Of a stretch of 64,000 nucleotides of DNA, positions 38,998-45,551 are shown piece by piece. The position numbers and the translations under genes were made by a program. The number at the start of each line of letters is the position of its first letter. Position 1 is the stretch's first letter. Source of the stretch: CAIWHR01 sp963708855 (lineage in GTDB: Bacteria; Pseudomonadota; Gammaproteobacteria; Burkholderiales; Casimicrobiaceae); contig CAVPUM010000001.1 in NCBI GenBank assembly GCA_963708855.1, positions 253,491 through 317,490 on the forward strand. The letters run 5' to 3'. Below the pieces are notes generated by a model. The model was not told the DNA's origin, made no database searches, and was given only the letters and a program-made list of their open reading frames with translations.

Positions 38998-39324
38998 CTA
39001 GCCGCCACGTCCCCTGGCGCTCGAGGGAAGCACCAGGCCGGCAATTTCGTTTCGCTGGACGAAACGGCTGCCCTCGTCGGAGCGGCCCGCGATAGACAGA
39101 GTGACCCTGACTTCCTGCAAGTGGCCGACCTCTTTCCGATATTCGACCTCATCCTTCATGGCCACCGGACCAAGCCCAAGGCGCAGGAACTCTCCCATCG
39201 GGAAGCTGCTCTCCGAGAAGAACATCATGCGAACGTCGGCAGACTTGTCCAGGAAGGCTGTGTTCTTCATGTGAGAGTTGAAGTCCATGTCGGCCCAGCT
39301 GGCCAAAAGTGACTTTGCGAACAT
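38998..39324 (-). CDS. Hotdog-fold thioesterase-like protein, C-terminally altered
   Basis: A 108-residue protein. FAKSLLASWADMDFNSHMKNTAFLDKSAD resembles the 4HBT thioesterase opening, where the Asp in WADMD and the His after it are near the active site. The central part to RSDEGSRFVQRNE is typical, but the usual last 30-40 residues are missing: the frame runs into GLVLPSSARGRGG and stops at 38998. The alternative frame shows RPPEGL-like remnants, so a frameshift near 39040 may have truncated it. It lies at the edge of the integron cassette array without a recognisable attC, so it may be the last cassette or a resident gene. Confidence 0.6.
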   Translation of the reverse strand: MFAKSLLASWADMDFNSHMKNTAFLDKSADVRMMFFSESSFPMGEFLRLGLGPVAMKDEVEYRKEVGHLQEVRVTLSIAGRSDEGSRFVQRNEIAGLVLPSSARGRGG

Positions 39325-39387
39325 TTGGAATCCCGTACGGGGTGGGCGGCAATCGCGGCAGCTGCCGTTCGCACCCGGCTGCGCGCG

Positions 39388-39885
39388 TCACCGCGTCCGG
39401 CGGAATGACGGGCCAGCCATCGCCGCGGAAAGAACCTGGTATGCAAACTCATGCCAACCATCCGCAGTGAACGCGATGGGCCTTGCGTCACGCACCTTCG
39501 TCATTGCCTGCCGAACGGAAAGACCTTCGCATTGCAGGAGGTAGTAAGCCAAAAACAGGCCGGTTCTGTCTTTGCCGGCGGCGCAGTGAACCAGCACGGG
39601 GATGCCCTTGCCAATGCTCTCCTCGGCGAACGAAAGTGCCGCGGGAAGCCGCTCAAGACAGTGCTCGAGATCGCCGTCGAGTGGCGGTGCATGGCTCGAA
39701 AGCGGAATGCACGCATAGGCAATTCCCTCGCGCGCGAAGTCTTCGGGATGGCAAAGCTCGCCGTCGTTGACCGACAGGACAGCGCCAAACCCCGATTTCC
39801 TCAAATGCCCGAGAGACCACGGCTGTTCGTTCGGTCCGCAACGTCCGGCCAACAGGTTTGGCACAAGCCAGAAGATGTGATTCAT
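39388..39885 (-). CDS. Dual-specificity/tyrosine phosphatase-like protein (integron cassette)
   Basis: A 165-residue cysteine phosphatase. The signature LVHCAAGKDRTGLF (HCx5R) near residue 107 is complete, with an upstream Asp in SSHAPPLDGDLE that may act as acid. It probably dephosphorylates phosphotyrosine, a phosphosugar or a phosphoinositide-like ligand. The start at ATG 39885 lies 15 bp from attC-1, as expected of a cassette gene. No recognisable attC follows its stop, so this may be the last cassette or its attC has decayed. Confidence 0.85.
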   Translation of the reverse strand: MNHIFWLVPNLLAGRCGPNEQPWSLGHLRKSGFGAVLSVNDGELCHPEDFAREGIAYACIPLSSHAPPLDGDLEHCLERLPAALSFAEESIGKGIPVLVHCAAGKDRTGLFLAYYLLQCEGLSVRQAMTKVRDARPIAFTADGWHEFAYQVLSAAMAGPSFRRTR

Positions 39886-39899
39886 CCGAAAAGGGGGCA

Positions 39900-39963
39900 A
39901 GGCAACCGGCGAGGCTGCGACGATCGCCAGATAGAAGTCATGAATCGGCGCGTCCGGTTGGCT
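39900..39963 (-). repeat. attC-like site 1 (degenerate R boxes)
   Basis: On the plus strand AGGCAAC (39900-39906) and GTTGGCT (39957-39963) flank an imperfect inverted repeat (AACCGGCG with CGTCCGGTT). It lies between the RidA stop and the phosphatase start, in the spacing expected of attC. The core boxes deviate from the RYYYAAC/GTTRRRY consensus. Confidence 0.6.
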
Positions 39964-39966
39964 GAG

Positions 39967-40353
39967 TCAGGCCGAGCCGACACAGGCAACGGCAGTGAAC
40001 ATAATCAAGGCACCGGGATAGAGCTTCAGTGGTTGGCATACTGCACGCGCTGGCGGTTCAGCCGCGAAGTATTGTCGGAAAATTTCGTTGAACCGCTCAA
40101 TCAACTCAATGTCGAGGAGATACAGCTGCACAAACAACACATCGGCATAGCTTCCCCCGGCCTCGCGCAGTAACGCGCCCAGGTTTCGCATGGCCTGATG
40201 CGCCTGTTCGTCAAACGTTGGCAGCATCTGGCCGGTTTCCGGTGACCGTCCAATCATTCCCGCTGTGTATAGCATTCCGTTAGGGGCGAGCGTTGCCTGG
40301 GACACCGGGTTGTACATTGCCGCGGCGCTCGTTGTGGTGATAACACGTTTCAC
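39967..40353 (-). CDS. RidA/YjgF-family protein (integron cassette)
   Basis: A 128-residue Rid-family protein starting at GTG 40353 behind AGGAG. The family trimer core is visible: NPVSQATLAPNGMLYTAGMIG and AMRNLGALLREAGGSYADVL. RidA deaminates reactive enamine/imine intermediates using an Arg and a Glu near the C-terminus. Here that stretch reads YPGALIMFTAVACVG, where the usual Glu is not seen, so imine deaminase activity is doubtful. The stop at 39967 lies 3 bp from attC-1 and the start lies close to attC-2, so this is a cassette gene. Confidence 0.85.
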   Translation of the reverse strand: MKRVITTTSAAAMYNPVSQATLAPNGMLYTAGMIGRSPETGQMLPTFDEQAHQAMRNLGALLREAGGSYADVLFVQLYLLDIELIERFNEIFRQYFAAEPPARAVCQPLKLYPGALIMFTAVACVGSA

Positions 40354-40377
40354 ACTAGCTCCTGTGAGAAGTCTCGC

Positions 40378-40468
40378 GGCCAACGTCTAAGCTGCGCGGC
40401 CCGCCGCGACCGTCGCTCGCATCCGAGATGGTACTTGCCGGCGGGTCCGCTCGAGCGTGGGGTTGGGC
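40378..40468 (-). repeat. attC site 2
   Basis: Plus-strand GGCCAAC (40378-40384) and GTTGGGC (40462-40468) are the outer boxes. Inside, CGGCCCGCCG pairs with CGGCGGGTCCG with one extrahelical base. On the minus strand the end reads CTTAGACGTTGGCC, a standard L'-R' arrangement. It sits between the antitoxin stop (40475) and the RidA start (40353). Confidence 0.82.
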
Positions 40469-40474
40469 GTCACT

Positions 40475-40774
40475 TCAACCACTCTTGGCCTCGGCATGAA
40501 GCTTGAGGCCAAGTGCCTCGACGACCTTTAGGATCGTGTCAAAGTCCGGGCTGCGTTCACCAGAGAGAGCCTTATAGAGGCTCTCTCGCGAAAGTCCCGC
40601 GTCGCGCGCTACCTGTGCCATGCCTTTCGCCCGCGCGATGTTTCCGAGTGCCTTCGCAATGAAGGCGGCGTCTCCGTCCGCCTCCTCAAGGCAGGCCTCC
40701 AGGTAGGCTGCCATTTCCTCGGGGGTTCGCAGGTGTTCGGCAACGTCGTAACGCGTAGTCTTGGTCTTTGCCAT
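40475..40774 (-). CDS. Addiction-module antidote, XRE/HigA-type (integron cassette)
   Basis: A 99-residue DNA-binding antitoxin. The N-terminus TRYDVAEHLRTPEEMAAYLEACLEE and the helix-turn-helix MAQVARDAGLSRESLYKALSGERSPDFDTILKVVEALGLKL are those of the putative addiction-module antidote family. It binds its cognate toxin and represses the operon. ATG 40774 lies 5 bp after the end of the toxin frame, so the toxin gene comes first, as in HigBA-type pairs. Its stop abuts attC-2. The paired toxin carries a nonsense codon. Confidence 0.9.
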   Translation of the reverse strand: MAKTKTTRYDVAEHLRTPEEMAAYLEACLEEADGDAAFIAKALGNIARAKGMAQVARDAGLSRESLYKALSGERSPDFDTILKVVEALGLKLHAEAKSG

Positions 40775-40778
40775 CAGC

Positions 40779-41075
40779 TCACTCCGACAGTTCGCGTGCG
40801 AGACGCAACGCCGTGCGTACATCCCGGGCCTGCGTTTGCTTGTCTCCCCCGGCGAGCAGGATGATCACCGTCCGCCCTCATGCCTTGAAATACACGCGAT
40901 AGCCGGGACCATGGTCGATTCGCAATTCGGACACGCCTTCGCCGACTGGTTTCACGTCGCCCGGATTTCCCTCGGCCAAGCGATCGAGGCGCGCTTGTAC
41001 GCGCGCTCTCGCCCGGAGATCGTGCAACTCGTCAAGCCAGCGAGCAAAGACGGCTGACTTCCGGAGTTCGATCAT
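40779..41075 (-). pseudogene. RelE/HigB-like addiction-module toxin with in-frame TGA
   Basis: The frame from ATG 41075 reads 65 residues (FARWLDELHDLRARARVQARL, ELRIDHGPGYRVYFKA) and then meets TGA at 40878-40880. Beyond it the same frame continues GRTVIILLAGGDKQTQARDVRTALRLARE to a natural stop at 40779, which restores the whole conserved toxin C-terminus with no indel. Thus a single substitution truncates a roughly 98-residue toxin at codon 66, removing the conserved GGDK-x-TQ segment. The antitoxin is intact. The upstream 80 bp contain the broken attC-3 R' box. Confidence 0.85.
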
Positions 41076-41140
41076 GCAACGAATGTCGCCGCACGGCTAC
41101 ACTCTGTCAAGGCGCTGCATGGCTCCGGCGACGACGTGAC

Positions 41141-41148
41141 GCCCAACG
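41141..41148 (-). repeat. attC-3, R' box half (cut off by the IS)
   Basis: GCCCAACG on the plus strand (CGTTGGGC on the minus) is the R' box that opens the toxin-antitoxin cassette. The rest of this attC lies on the other side of the insertion sequence, at 42516-42589. Confidence 0.7.
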
Positions 41149-41235
41149 AATAATAGGGACTTCCCCGTCCCGGAGGCGGCATCGAGGTGCCAAGATTGAA
41201 TTCCGTTCGTTCAATCTGAACCAGGAGGGGAAGTC

Positions 41236-42243
41236 ATGAAAGAGATTACTACCATCGGCATCGACCTCGCAAAGTCGGTATTCACGGTGCATGGTGTGGA
41301 CGCGACGGGGCGCACGGTGTTGCGCAAGACGGTGAGGAGGGAGAGGCTGATGGAGCTGGTGGCCGGGCTGCCACCCTGTTTGATCGGCATGGAGGCGTGT
41401 GGGGGTGCGCATGATTGGGCCCGCAGGTTTCAGGCGCACGGCCACCGGGTCGGCATCATGATGGCGCGCTTTGTGGCCCCGTATCGCAAGAGTTCGAAGA
41501 ACGATGGCAACGACGCGGAAGCGATCTGCGAAGCGGTGGCTCGGCCGAACATGCGCTTCGTGCCGGTGAAGAGTGCCGAGCAGCAGGCGATCCTGTCGCT
41601 GCATCGAGTGCGGCAGGGATTCATCGAGCAGCGCACGGCGACGATCAATCGGATCCGGGGTTTGCTGGCCGAGTTTGGGGTGGTGTTGCCACAACGAGCG
41701 GAACAGGTACGGCGGGCGGCGGTGGTCGTGGCCGAGGAGTTACCGGTCCTCGCGCGCGAGGCCATCACCGATTTGCGCGCGCACTTGTCGTACCTCGACG
41801 AACGGATCAGCTGCTACGAGCGGCAGTTGGTCGAACTGGCGCGGCAGCGTGAGGCGGCGGTACGGATTCAGCGCCTGCCAGGCGTAGGACCACTTACCGC
41901 CTCGGCCATCACTGCCAGCATCAGCGACGGACACGAATTCGCCAATGGTCGGCAGTTCGCGGCGTGGCTGGGATTGGTGCCGCGTCAATGCTCGACCGGA
42001 GGCAAGCCGCGCTTGGGTCGCATCACCAAACGGGGCGATGCCTATCTGCGCACGCTCCTGATGCTGGGGGCTCGCGCGGTGTTGCAGAGCGCGGGGTACA
42101 AGACCGATCGCTTGTCGCGCTGGGCGATAGCGTTGCGTGCGCGTCGTGGGTATCACCGAGCGATCATTGCAGTAGCCGCCAAGAATGCACGCATCATCTG
42201 GGCACTGCTGGCGAACCATCGAGAGTTCGCGCCAACCGCATAG
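41236..42243 (+). CDS. IS110-family transposase (DEDD / serine type)
   Basis: A 335-residue transposase. The N-terminal RuvC-like DEDD domain has the first Asp in IGIDLAKSVFTVHG, Glu in IGMEACGGAHDWAR and the Asp pair in KNDGNDAEAICEA. The C-terminal part has the helix-hairpin-helix RLPGVGPLTASAI and QCSTGGKPRLGRITKRGDAYLR, with the conserved Ser. The protein forms the RNA-guided recombinase of this family. ATG 41236 follows AGGAGGGGAAG, which is also the 3' arm of a stem with 41158-41166, so folding of the leader could hide the ribosome site. Confidence 0.95.
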   Translation: MKEITTIGIDLAKSVFTVHGVDATGRTVLRKTVRRERLMELVAGLPPCLIGMEACGGAHDWARRFQAHGHRVGIMMARFVAPYRKSSKNDGNDAEAICEAVARPNMRFVPVKSAEQQAILSLHRVRQGFIEQRTATINRIRGLLAEFGVVLPQRAEQVRRAAVVVAEELPVLAREAITDLRAHLSYLDERISCYERQLVELARQREAAVRIQRLPGVGPLTASAITASISDGHEFANGRQFAAWLGLVPRQCSTGGKPRLGRITKRGDAYLRTLLMLGARAVLQSAGYKTDRLSRWAIALRARRGYHRAIIAVAAKNARIIWALLANHREFAPTA

Positions 42244-42299
42244 CTCACGATACTGCGCACTACCATTCAATCTGGAACCTCCCACGACTGCGAGCGCAA

Positions 42300-42440
42300 T
42301 GAGAGAACGCTGAATAGGTCAGACCGGCGTGCGGACACCCCGATTAACTTGCAGGCCCATCGGAGGCCGACCAACGAATTGGGACCGCACGCGCGGCTAG
42401 TTATGGTGGCCCGAGCGCCTAAACGACGCGCTCATTTCGA
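42300..42440 (+). ncRNA. Candidate guide (seekRNA/bridge) RNA of the IS right end
   Basis: The non-coding right end contains TTAACTTG (42344-42351), the reverse complement of the right target flank CAAGTTAA (42517-42524), and CCAACGAAT (42371-42379), identical to the left flank/junction (41143-41151) and followed by GGGAC as at the left IS end. The two segments are 20 bp apart. IS110/IS1111 elements are known to use a short RNA from a non-coding end to recognise target and donor, and IS1111 types carry it downstream of the transposase. RNA ends are not defined. Confidence 0.6.
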
Positions 42441-42515
42441 GGCCGGTTAGAGATCTGCAGTCCGTCCTACCAGCGATCGGCAACAACACTTGCAAAAGGG
42501 GAAGTCCTTAGAGGA

Positions 42516-42589
42516 CCAAGTTAAGCGGCCCAGACGCCGATGGTGGAGCCATGCCGATCTGGGTCCGCTTGAACGCCGGATTGGGCGTC
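42516..42589 (-). repeat. attC-3, main part (L', loop, L'', R'')
   Basis: Plus-strand CCAAGTTAAGCGGCCCAGA pairs with TCTGGGTCCGCTTGAACG, then ATTGGGC (42580-42586). A single extrahelical T marks the arm. This is the attC that closes the K+ channel cassette; its R' box is now 1.36 kb away at 41141-41148. Confidence 0.8.
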
Positions 42590-42623
42590 AATGTCCGCGA
42601 GCGCGGGTTCATGTGTTCAGAGG

Positions 42624-42950
42624 TCATTCCTCGTCCCCATCAGTTGCCACGGTCAACGCCTTCACGGCGATCGCAGCCACCAGCGCGGTCACCAGTACGC
42701 CGCACACGCCGATGAGGATCGCCAGCACACGAGTGAGCAATGACTTGGGCGCAAGATCACCGTAGCCGATCGTCAGCCCGGACACGAAGGCAAAATAGAT
42801 CGACTCGTGTACCGACCAGCCTTCGACGAGGCCGACCACCAAGCCGAGCGCGACGATCAGTCCGAGCAGGACCGACAGGATTGGCCACACGACGCGCAAT
42901 CCAGTCAACATCCCGGCAACGAAGTGCCTTCTCAGCGTGCGCGAATCCAT
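42624..42950 (-). CDS. Small two-TM potassium-channel protein (integron cassette)
   Basis: A 108-residue channel subunit. Two hydrophobic helices (about residues 16-40 and 75-98) flank a pore loop with the selectivity filter SGLTIGYGDLAPKS (TxGYGD). This is a KcsA-like single-pore architecture with short termini and no RCK domain. Start ATG 42950 follows GGAGA. An in-frame ATG at 43103, nearer to attC-4, would add a 51-residue acidic N-terminus and is a real alternative; a third frame with a 63-residue ORF after attC-4 seems less likely. It would tetramerise to conduct K+. Confidence 0.85.
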   Translation of the reverse strand: MDSRTLRRHFVAGMLTGLRVVWPILSVLLGLIVALGLVVGLVEGWSVHESIYFAFVSGLTIGYGDLAPKSLLTRVLAILIGVCGVLVTALVAAIAVKALTVATDGDEE

Positions 42951-43128
42951 GGCGTCTCCGAGTTCGGGAACGGGAACATGACGGCGTCGCGAGGAAAGGG
43001 CCCCATCGTGCCGGAATGTGTCAAACCGAAAGTGCTTGGCCTCGTCCGCCTCAAAATCTTCTCCAATGTCTGCTGGCAAGTAATTCGGAACATCGCTCTG
43101 CATCGATAAGGTGCTTTCGCCATTAGAC

Positions 43129-43216
43129 ACCCAACGCCCGAGTTGAGCGGCGCCGTGGAAGCGCCGACTGGTAATTAGCAACGCCGATCGGCATCCGCTC
43201 CAACGTAATGTTGGGT
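43129..43216 (-). repeat. attC site 4
   Basis: Plus-strand ACCCAAC (43129-43135) and GTTGGGT (43210-43216) are perfect complementary outer boxes 88 bp end to end. Inside, GTTGAGCGG pairs with CCGCTCCAAC with one extrahelical base. It separates the secreted-protein cassette from the K+ channel cassette. Confidence 0.85.
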
Positions 43217-43267
43217 CTCAACGTTCGCTCACTTTTCGTTATCACCGAAATCGGCCGCGTGGCATCG

Positions 43268-43871
43268 CTACTCGTTCCCCTGCACGTCGACGAGCCCGCG
43301 CAGCGGGCTGTATACGTAGCGCATATCGGTGCCGCGACCGCGCCCTTCCATGAACAGCCAATGGAACCGCAGCGAATGCGGCACGCCGTCGTAGACGAAG
43401 TCGATCTCCTCGATCGTCACTTTGAGCGGCCGCTTGCCGCGCGCGCAGTCGAGCTGATACTCGCGCACCTCGCCCTTGCTTCCACCGGCCGAGCGGGAAT
43501 TTCACCTCGCCGCGGCAGCCGAGCTCCGGATAGCGCGAATCGAAGACACGACCGAGGCCCGTACGGTCGTCGCGGATGGCGAAGAGCTGGAGCTTGTCGC
43601 GGTTCAGGCGCTCGTAGACCTGGATGCCGTTCCAGGTCGTCGGCCCCTTGATGCTCTTGTCTCCCCGCGGCCCGAACTCGAGCCCCGCGGGCGCCATGCG
43701 GATGTCGTGCGTGCCGTCCCAATCCGCACCAGTCCAGAGCTCCACGGGAATGAAGCGCGTGCGCGTCGCCGGATCGTAGGCGCTCTGCCACGCTGACCAG
43801 TCCTCCGCGTATGCCGCGCCAATGAGCGCCAGACAAAGCGCGAGCAACAAGAGAGTCTTCTCTTTCAGCAA
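43268..43871 (-). CDS. Hypothetical secreted protein, one frameshift (integron cassette)
   Basis: A protein of about 200 residues that I do not recognise. The signal peptide (MLKEKTLLLLALCLALIGAAYA) is clear, followed by EDWSAWQSAYDPATRTRFIPVELW. Near 43478 a run GGG (minus strand) breaks the frame; dropping one G joins LGRWKQG to EVREYQLDCARGKRPLKV and on to YSPLRGLVDVQGNE at 43268. The product is a small periplasmic beta-rich protein with two Cys. It lies between attC-4 and attC-5, so it is a cassette gene of unknown role. Confidence 0.72.
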
Positions 43872-43924
43872 GCGGTACCCTTCAGCCGCAGATTGTTGGC
43901 AGCGCGGCGCTCACGTCAGTTGAG

Positions 43925-43987
43925 ACCTAACGATTCCGTTCAGCGGCGCGCCGCTTGCGGCCCGTCCGCTGCAACGGTTGGTTGGGC
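43925..43987 (-). repeat. attC site 5
   Basis: A compact 63-bp site: plus-strand ACCTAAC (43925-43931) and GTTGGGC (43981-43987), with GTTCAGCGG pairing to CCGCTGCAAC and one extrahelical base. The upstream kinase gene ends inside it, at 43940. Confidence 0.82.
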
Positions 43988-44527
43988 GTCGTTCATGGTG
44001 CGCGTTCGGTACTCCTGCTCGATCGCTTTGAGAAGGGTCCTCATCTCGGCAGGTGACTTCAGGTGATGAACCTGTTTTGTCGATGCCGCATCAGCCACAA
44101 GCTGCCGATATCGAGGGGTCAAATGCCGATGGCAGAGCCCGACCACACGGTAGCTGTCCAGCGTGCTGCTCCAAATAGGACTGTTTTCGGGCCAACCCTC
44201 TGGCTTCACGAAGAAGCCCTTAACGAGGCGTTTGGTCACCCACCTGTAGTGCGTGAACAGCGGGAGGTCTATGTAGATCAACGTGTCAGCCGCCGCGAAT
44301 CGTTCCCAGGCAGAACGGACGCATCCAAAGCCATCAATGATCCATTGATCCCGCGTCAGCAGTTCGGCGTGTGCCTTTAGATACTCCTCATGTGGGATCT
44401 TACCGCCCCCACGTCTGTACTGGATGGTATCCAGGGGATATAGCGGCAATCGCGTTAGCACCGCCACTCTACGGGCCAATGTCGACTTGCCGCTGGCGGC
44501 ATTTCCAAATACCGCGACTTTCTTCAT
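43940..44527 (-). CDS. P-loop adenylate-kinase-like protein (integron cassette)
   Basis: A 195-residue cytosolic protein starting at ATG 44527. The Walker A loop VAVFGNAASGKSTLARRVA is at the N-terminus. LTRDQWIIDGFGCVRSAWERFAAADTLIYIDLP carries the nucleotide-monophosphate-binding layout of FlaR/topology-modulation proteins. It probably phosphorylates a small molecule, though no target is known. The last 17 residues are encoded by attC-5 itself, a known consequence of cassette structure. It is the first cassette of the array. Confidence 0.85.
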   Translation of the reverse strand: MKKVAVFGNAASGKSTLARRVAVLTRLPLYPLDTIQYRRGGGKIPHEEYLKAHAELLTRDQWIIDGFGCVRSAWERFAAADTLIYIDLPLFTHYRWVTKRLVKGFFVKPEGWPENSPIWSSTLDSYRVVGLCHRHLTPRYRQLVADAASTKQVHHLKSPAEMRTLLKAIEQEYRTRTMNDAQPTVAADGPQAARR

Positions 44528-44564
44528 GCGGTGCTGCTCGTGACCACGACAATCTCTCCCGACG

Positions 44565-44616
44565 CCCAACGTAGTGTGTGCCTCAAACGCGCCCCCAAGG
44601 AAACGGTATTGGGCAA
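44565..44616 (-). repeat. attC-like or attI-like site 6 (degenerate)
   Basis: Plus-strand GCCCAAC (44565-44571) and ATTGGGC (44610-44616) are complementary outer boxes around a short, poorly paired centre. It lies at the 5' end of the array, 38 bp before the kinase start. It could be a decayed attC or the remains of an attachment site. Confidence 0.5.
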
Positions 44617-44756
44617 ACGCGTTGCGACTCGGCGAGTCCCGTCGTAGTTCTCGATGGCCGGCGGCGCCCGTCCGCACGAGGGGGCGCGCCGGCTGATCGT
44701 CTCGCAGCTGCCGTCCGGAACGGGGCCGCGGATCACACCGAGGCGATACGCCGCCG

Positions 44757-45551
44757 CTACCCCCAGGCCATCGCCGCCATCTTGCGGCGCATGAACGCGA
44801 TCTGCGTGGCGAGCGGGAGATCCTTGGGGCACACGTCGTGGCAGGCGAGCAGCGACATGCAGCCGAAGACGCCGTCGTCGTCGCCGATTATCTCGTAGTA
44901 GTCGTCGTCGGTGCGCGCATCGCGCGGGTCCAGACGGAAGCGCGCGACGCGGTTCAAGCCAACCGCGCCGACGAAGTCCTTGCGCATCCGCGCGGTGCCG
45001 CAGGCGGCGACACAGCAGCCGCACTCGATGCAGCGGTCGAGCTCGTAGATCTTGTCCGCGAGCTCCGGATCCATCTTCTGCTCCATCCGGCGCAGGTCGG
45101 GATCGGGATCCTTCATGTGCAGCCAGCCTTCGAGCCGCTCGCTCATCCCGCGCATCCACTTGCCGGTGTCGACCGAGAGGTCGCGGATCAGCTCGAAGAA
45201 CGGCAGCGGGGCGAGGGTGATCTCGGCGCCGAGGTTCTTGGTCAGTGTGCGGCATGCGAGCGTGGGCCGCCCGTCGATCACCATCGCACAGCTGCCGCAG
45301 ATGCCGGCCCGGCAGACGAAATCAAACTGCAGCGACGGATCCTGCTTTTCGCGAATCTCGTTCAGCGCGATGAACAGCGTCATGCCGTCGGCTTCCTCGA
45401 GCTCGTAGGCCTGCATGCGTGGGGGCTTCGAGGGCTCCTGCGGGTTGTAGCGCAGCACGCTGAGCGTGAGCTTGCGCCGCGCGCCGTTGCCATCGCTCGC
45501 GCGGCTCCCGTCCTTCGCGGCGGGCACAATTCTGATGGTGGCGTCGCTCAT
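44757..45551 (-). CDS. frdB: Fumarate reductase/succinate dehydrogenase iron-sulfur subunit
   Basis: A 264-residue Fe-S protein. The 2Fe-2S motif is VCRAGICGSCAMVIDGRPTLAC, the 4Fe-4S motif is DRCIECGCCVAAC and the 3Fe-4S motif is CMSLLACHDVCP. About 25 extra residues precede the ferredoxin fold. It passes electrons from the dihaem cytochrome b to the flavoprotein. ATG 45549-45551 overlaps the frdA stop by 4 bp, so frdC-frdA-frdB are coupled. Confidence 0.95.
   Translation of the reverse strand: MSDATIRIVPAAKDGSRASDGNGARRKLTLSVLRYNPQEPSKPPRMQAYELEEADGMTLFIALNEIREKQDPSLQFDFVCRAGICGSCAMVIDGRPTLACRTLTKNLGAEITLAPLPFFELIRDLSVDTGKWMRGMSERLEGWLHMKDPDPDLRRMEQKMDPELADKIYELDRCIECGCCVAACGTARMRKDFVGAVGLNRVARFRLDPRDARTDDDYYEIIGDDDGVFGCMSLLACHDVCPKDLPLATQIAFMRRKMAAMAWG

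Larger units (their letters stand above)
41149..42513 (+). mobile_element. IS110-family element, IS1111-like, inserted in attC-3
   Basis: About 1.36 kb. Near-terminal inverted repeats GGACTTCCCC (41157-41166) and GGGGAAGTCC (42498-42507) frame one transposase gene and a 265-bp right-end non-coding region. Other dyads are ATTGAAT/ATTCAAT pairs close to the gene (41186-41201 with 42265-42279), and GACTTCCCC recurs inverted at 41227-41235. The element lies inside an attC between L' and R', the habit of the IS1111-attC group. No target duplication is expected in this family. Exact ends are uncertain by a few bases. Confidence 0.82.
39900..44616 (-). mobile_element. Integron cassette array without integrase (CALIN)
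   Basis: Six attC-like sites separate single-gene cassettes, all read on the minus strand, with stops abutting the R'' box and starts just after R'. No integrase gene is present on either side: aspA and a thioesterase flank one end and frdB the other. The array order, 5' to 3', is P-loop kinase, secreted protein, K+ channel, toxin-antitoxin, RidA-like protein, phosphatase. An IS110-family element splits attC-3. The extrahelical base lies in the 5' arm of attC-2, -4 and -5, which agrees with the gene orientation. Confidence 0.8.

Noticed and set aside
39325..39387. A further attC between phosphatase and thioesterase
   Set aside because: No complementary RYYYAAC/GTTRRRY pair or extrahelical hairpin could be found there.
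41186..42279. ATTGAAT/ATTCAAT dyad as the ends of the insertion sequence
   Set aside because: It would leave no room for the guide RNA region, and GGACTTCCCC inverted repeats further out coincide with the attC break.
42932..43123. 63-residue frame right after attC-4 as the cassette gene
   Set aside because: It is rich in Arg, Pro and Phe without any motif and overlaps the K+ channel frame, which has a filter and TM helices.
39900..44616. Class 1 integron or resistance island
   Set aside because: No intI, attI, qacE/sul or resistance cassette is seen; attC sizes and cargo fit a chromosomal-type array.
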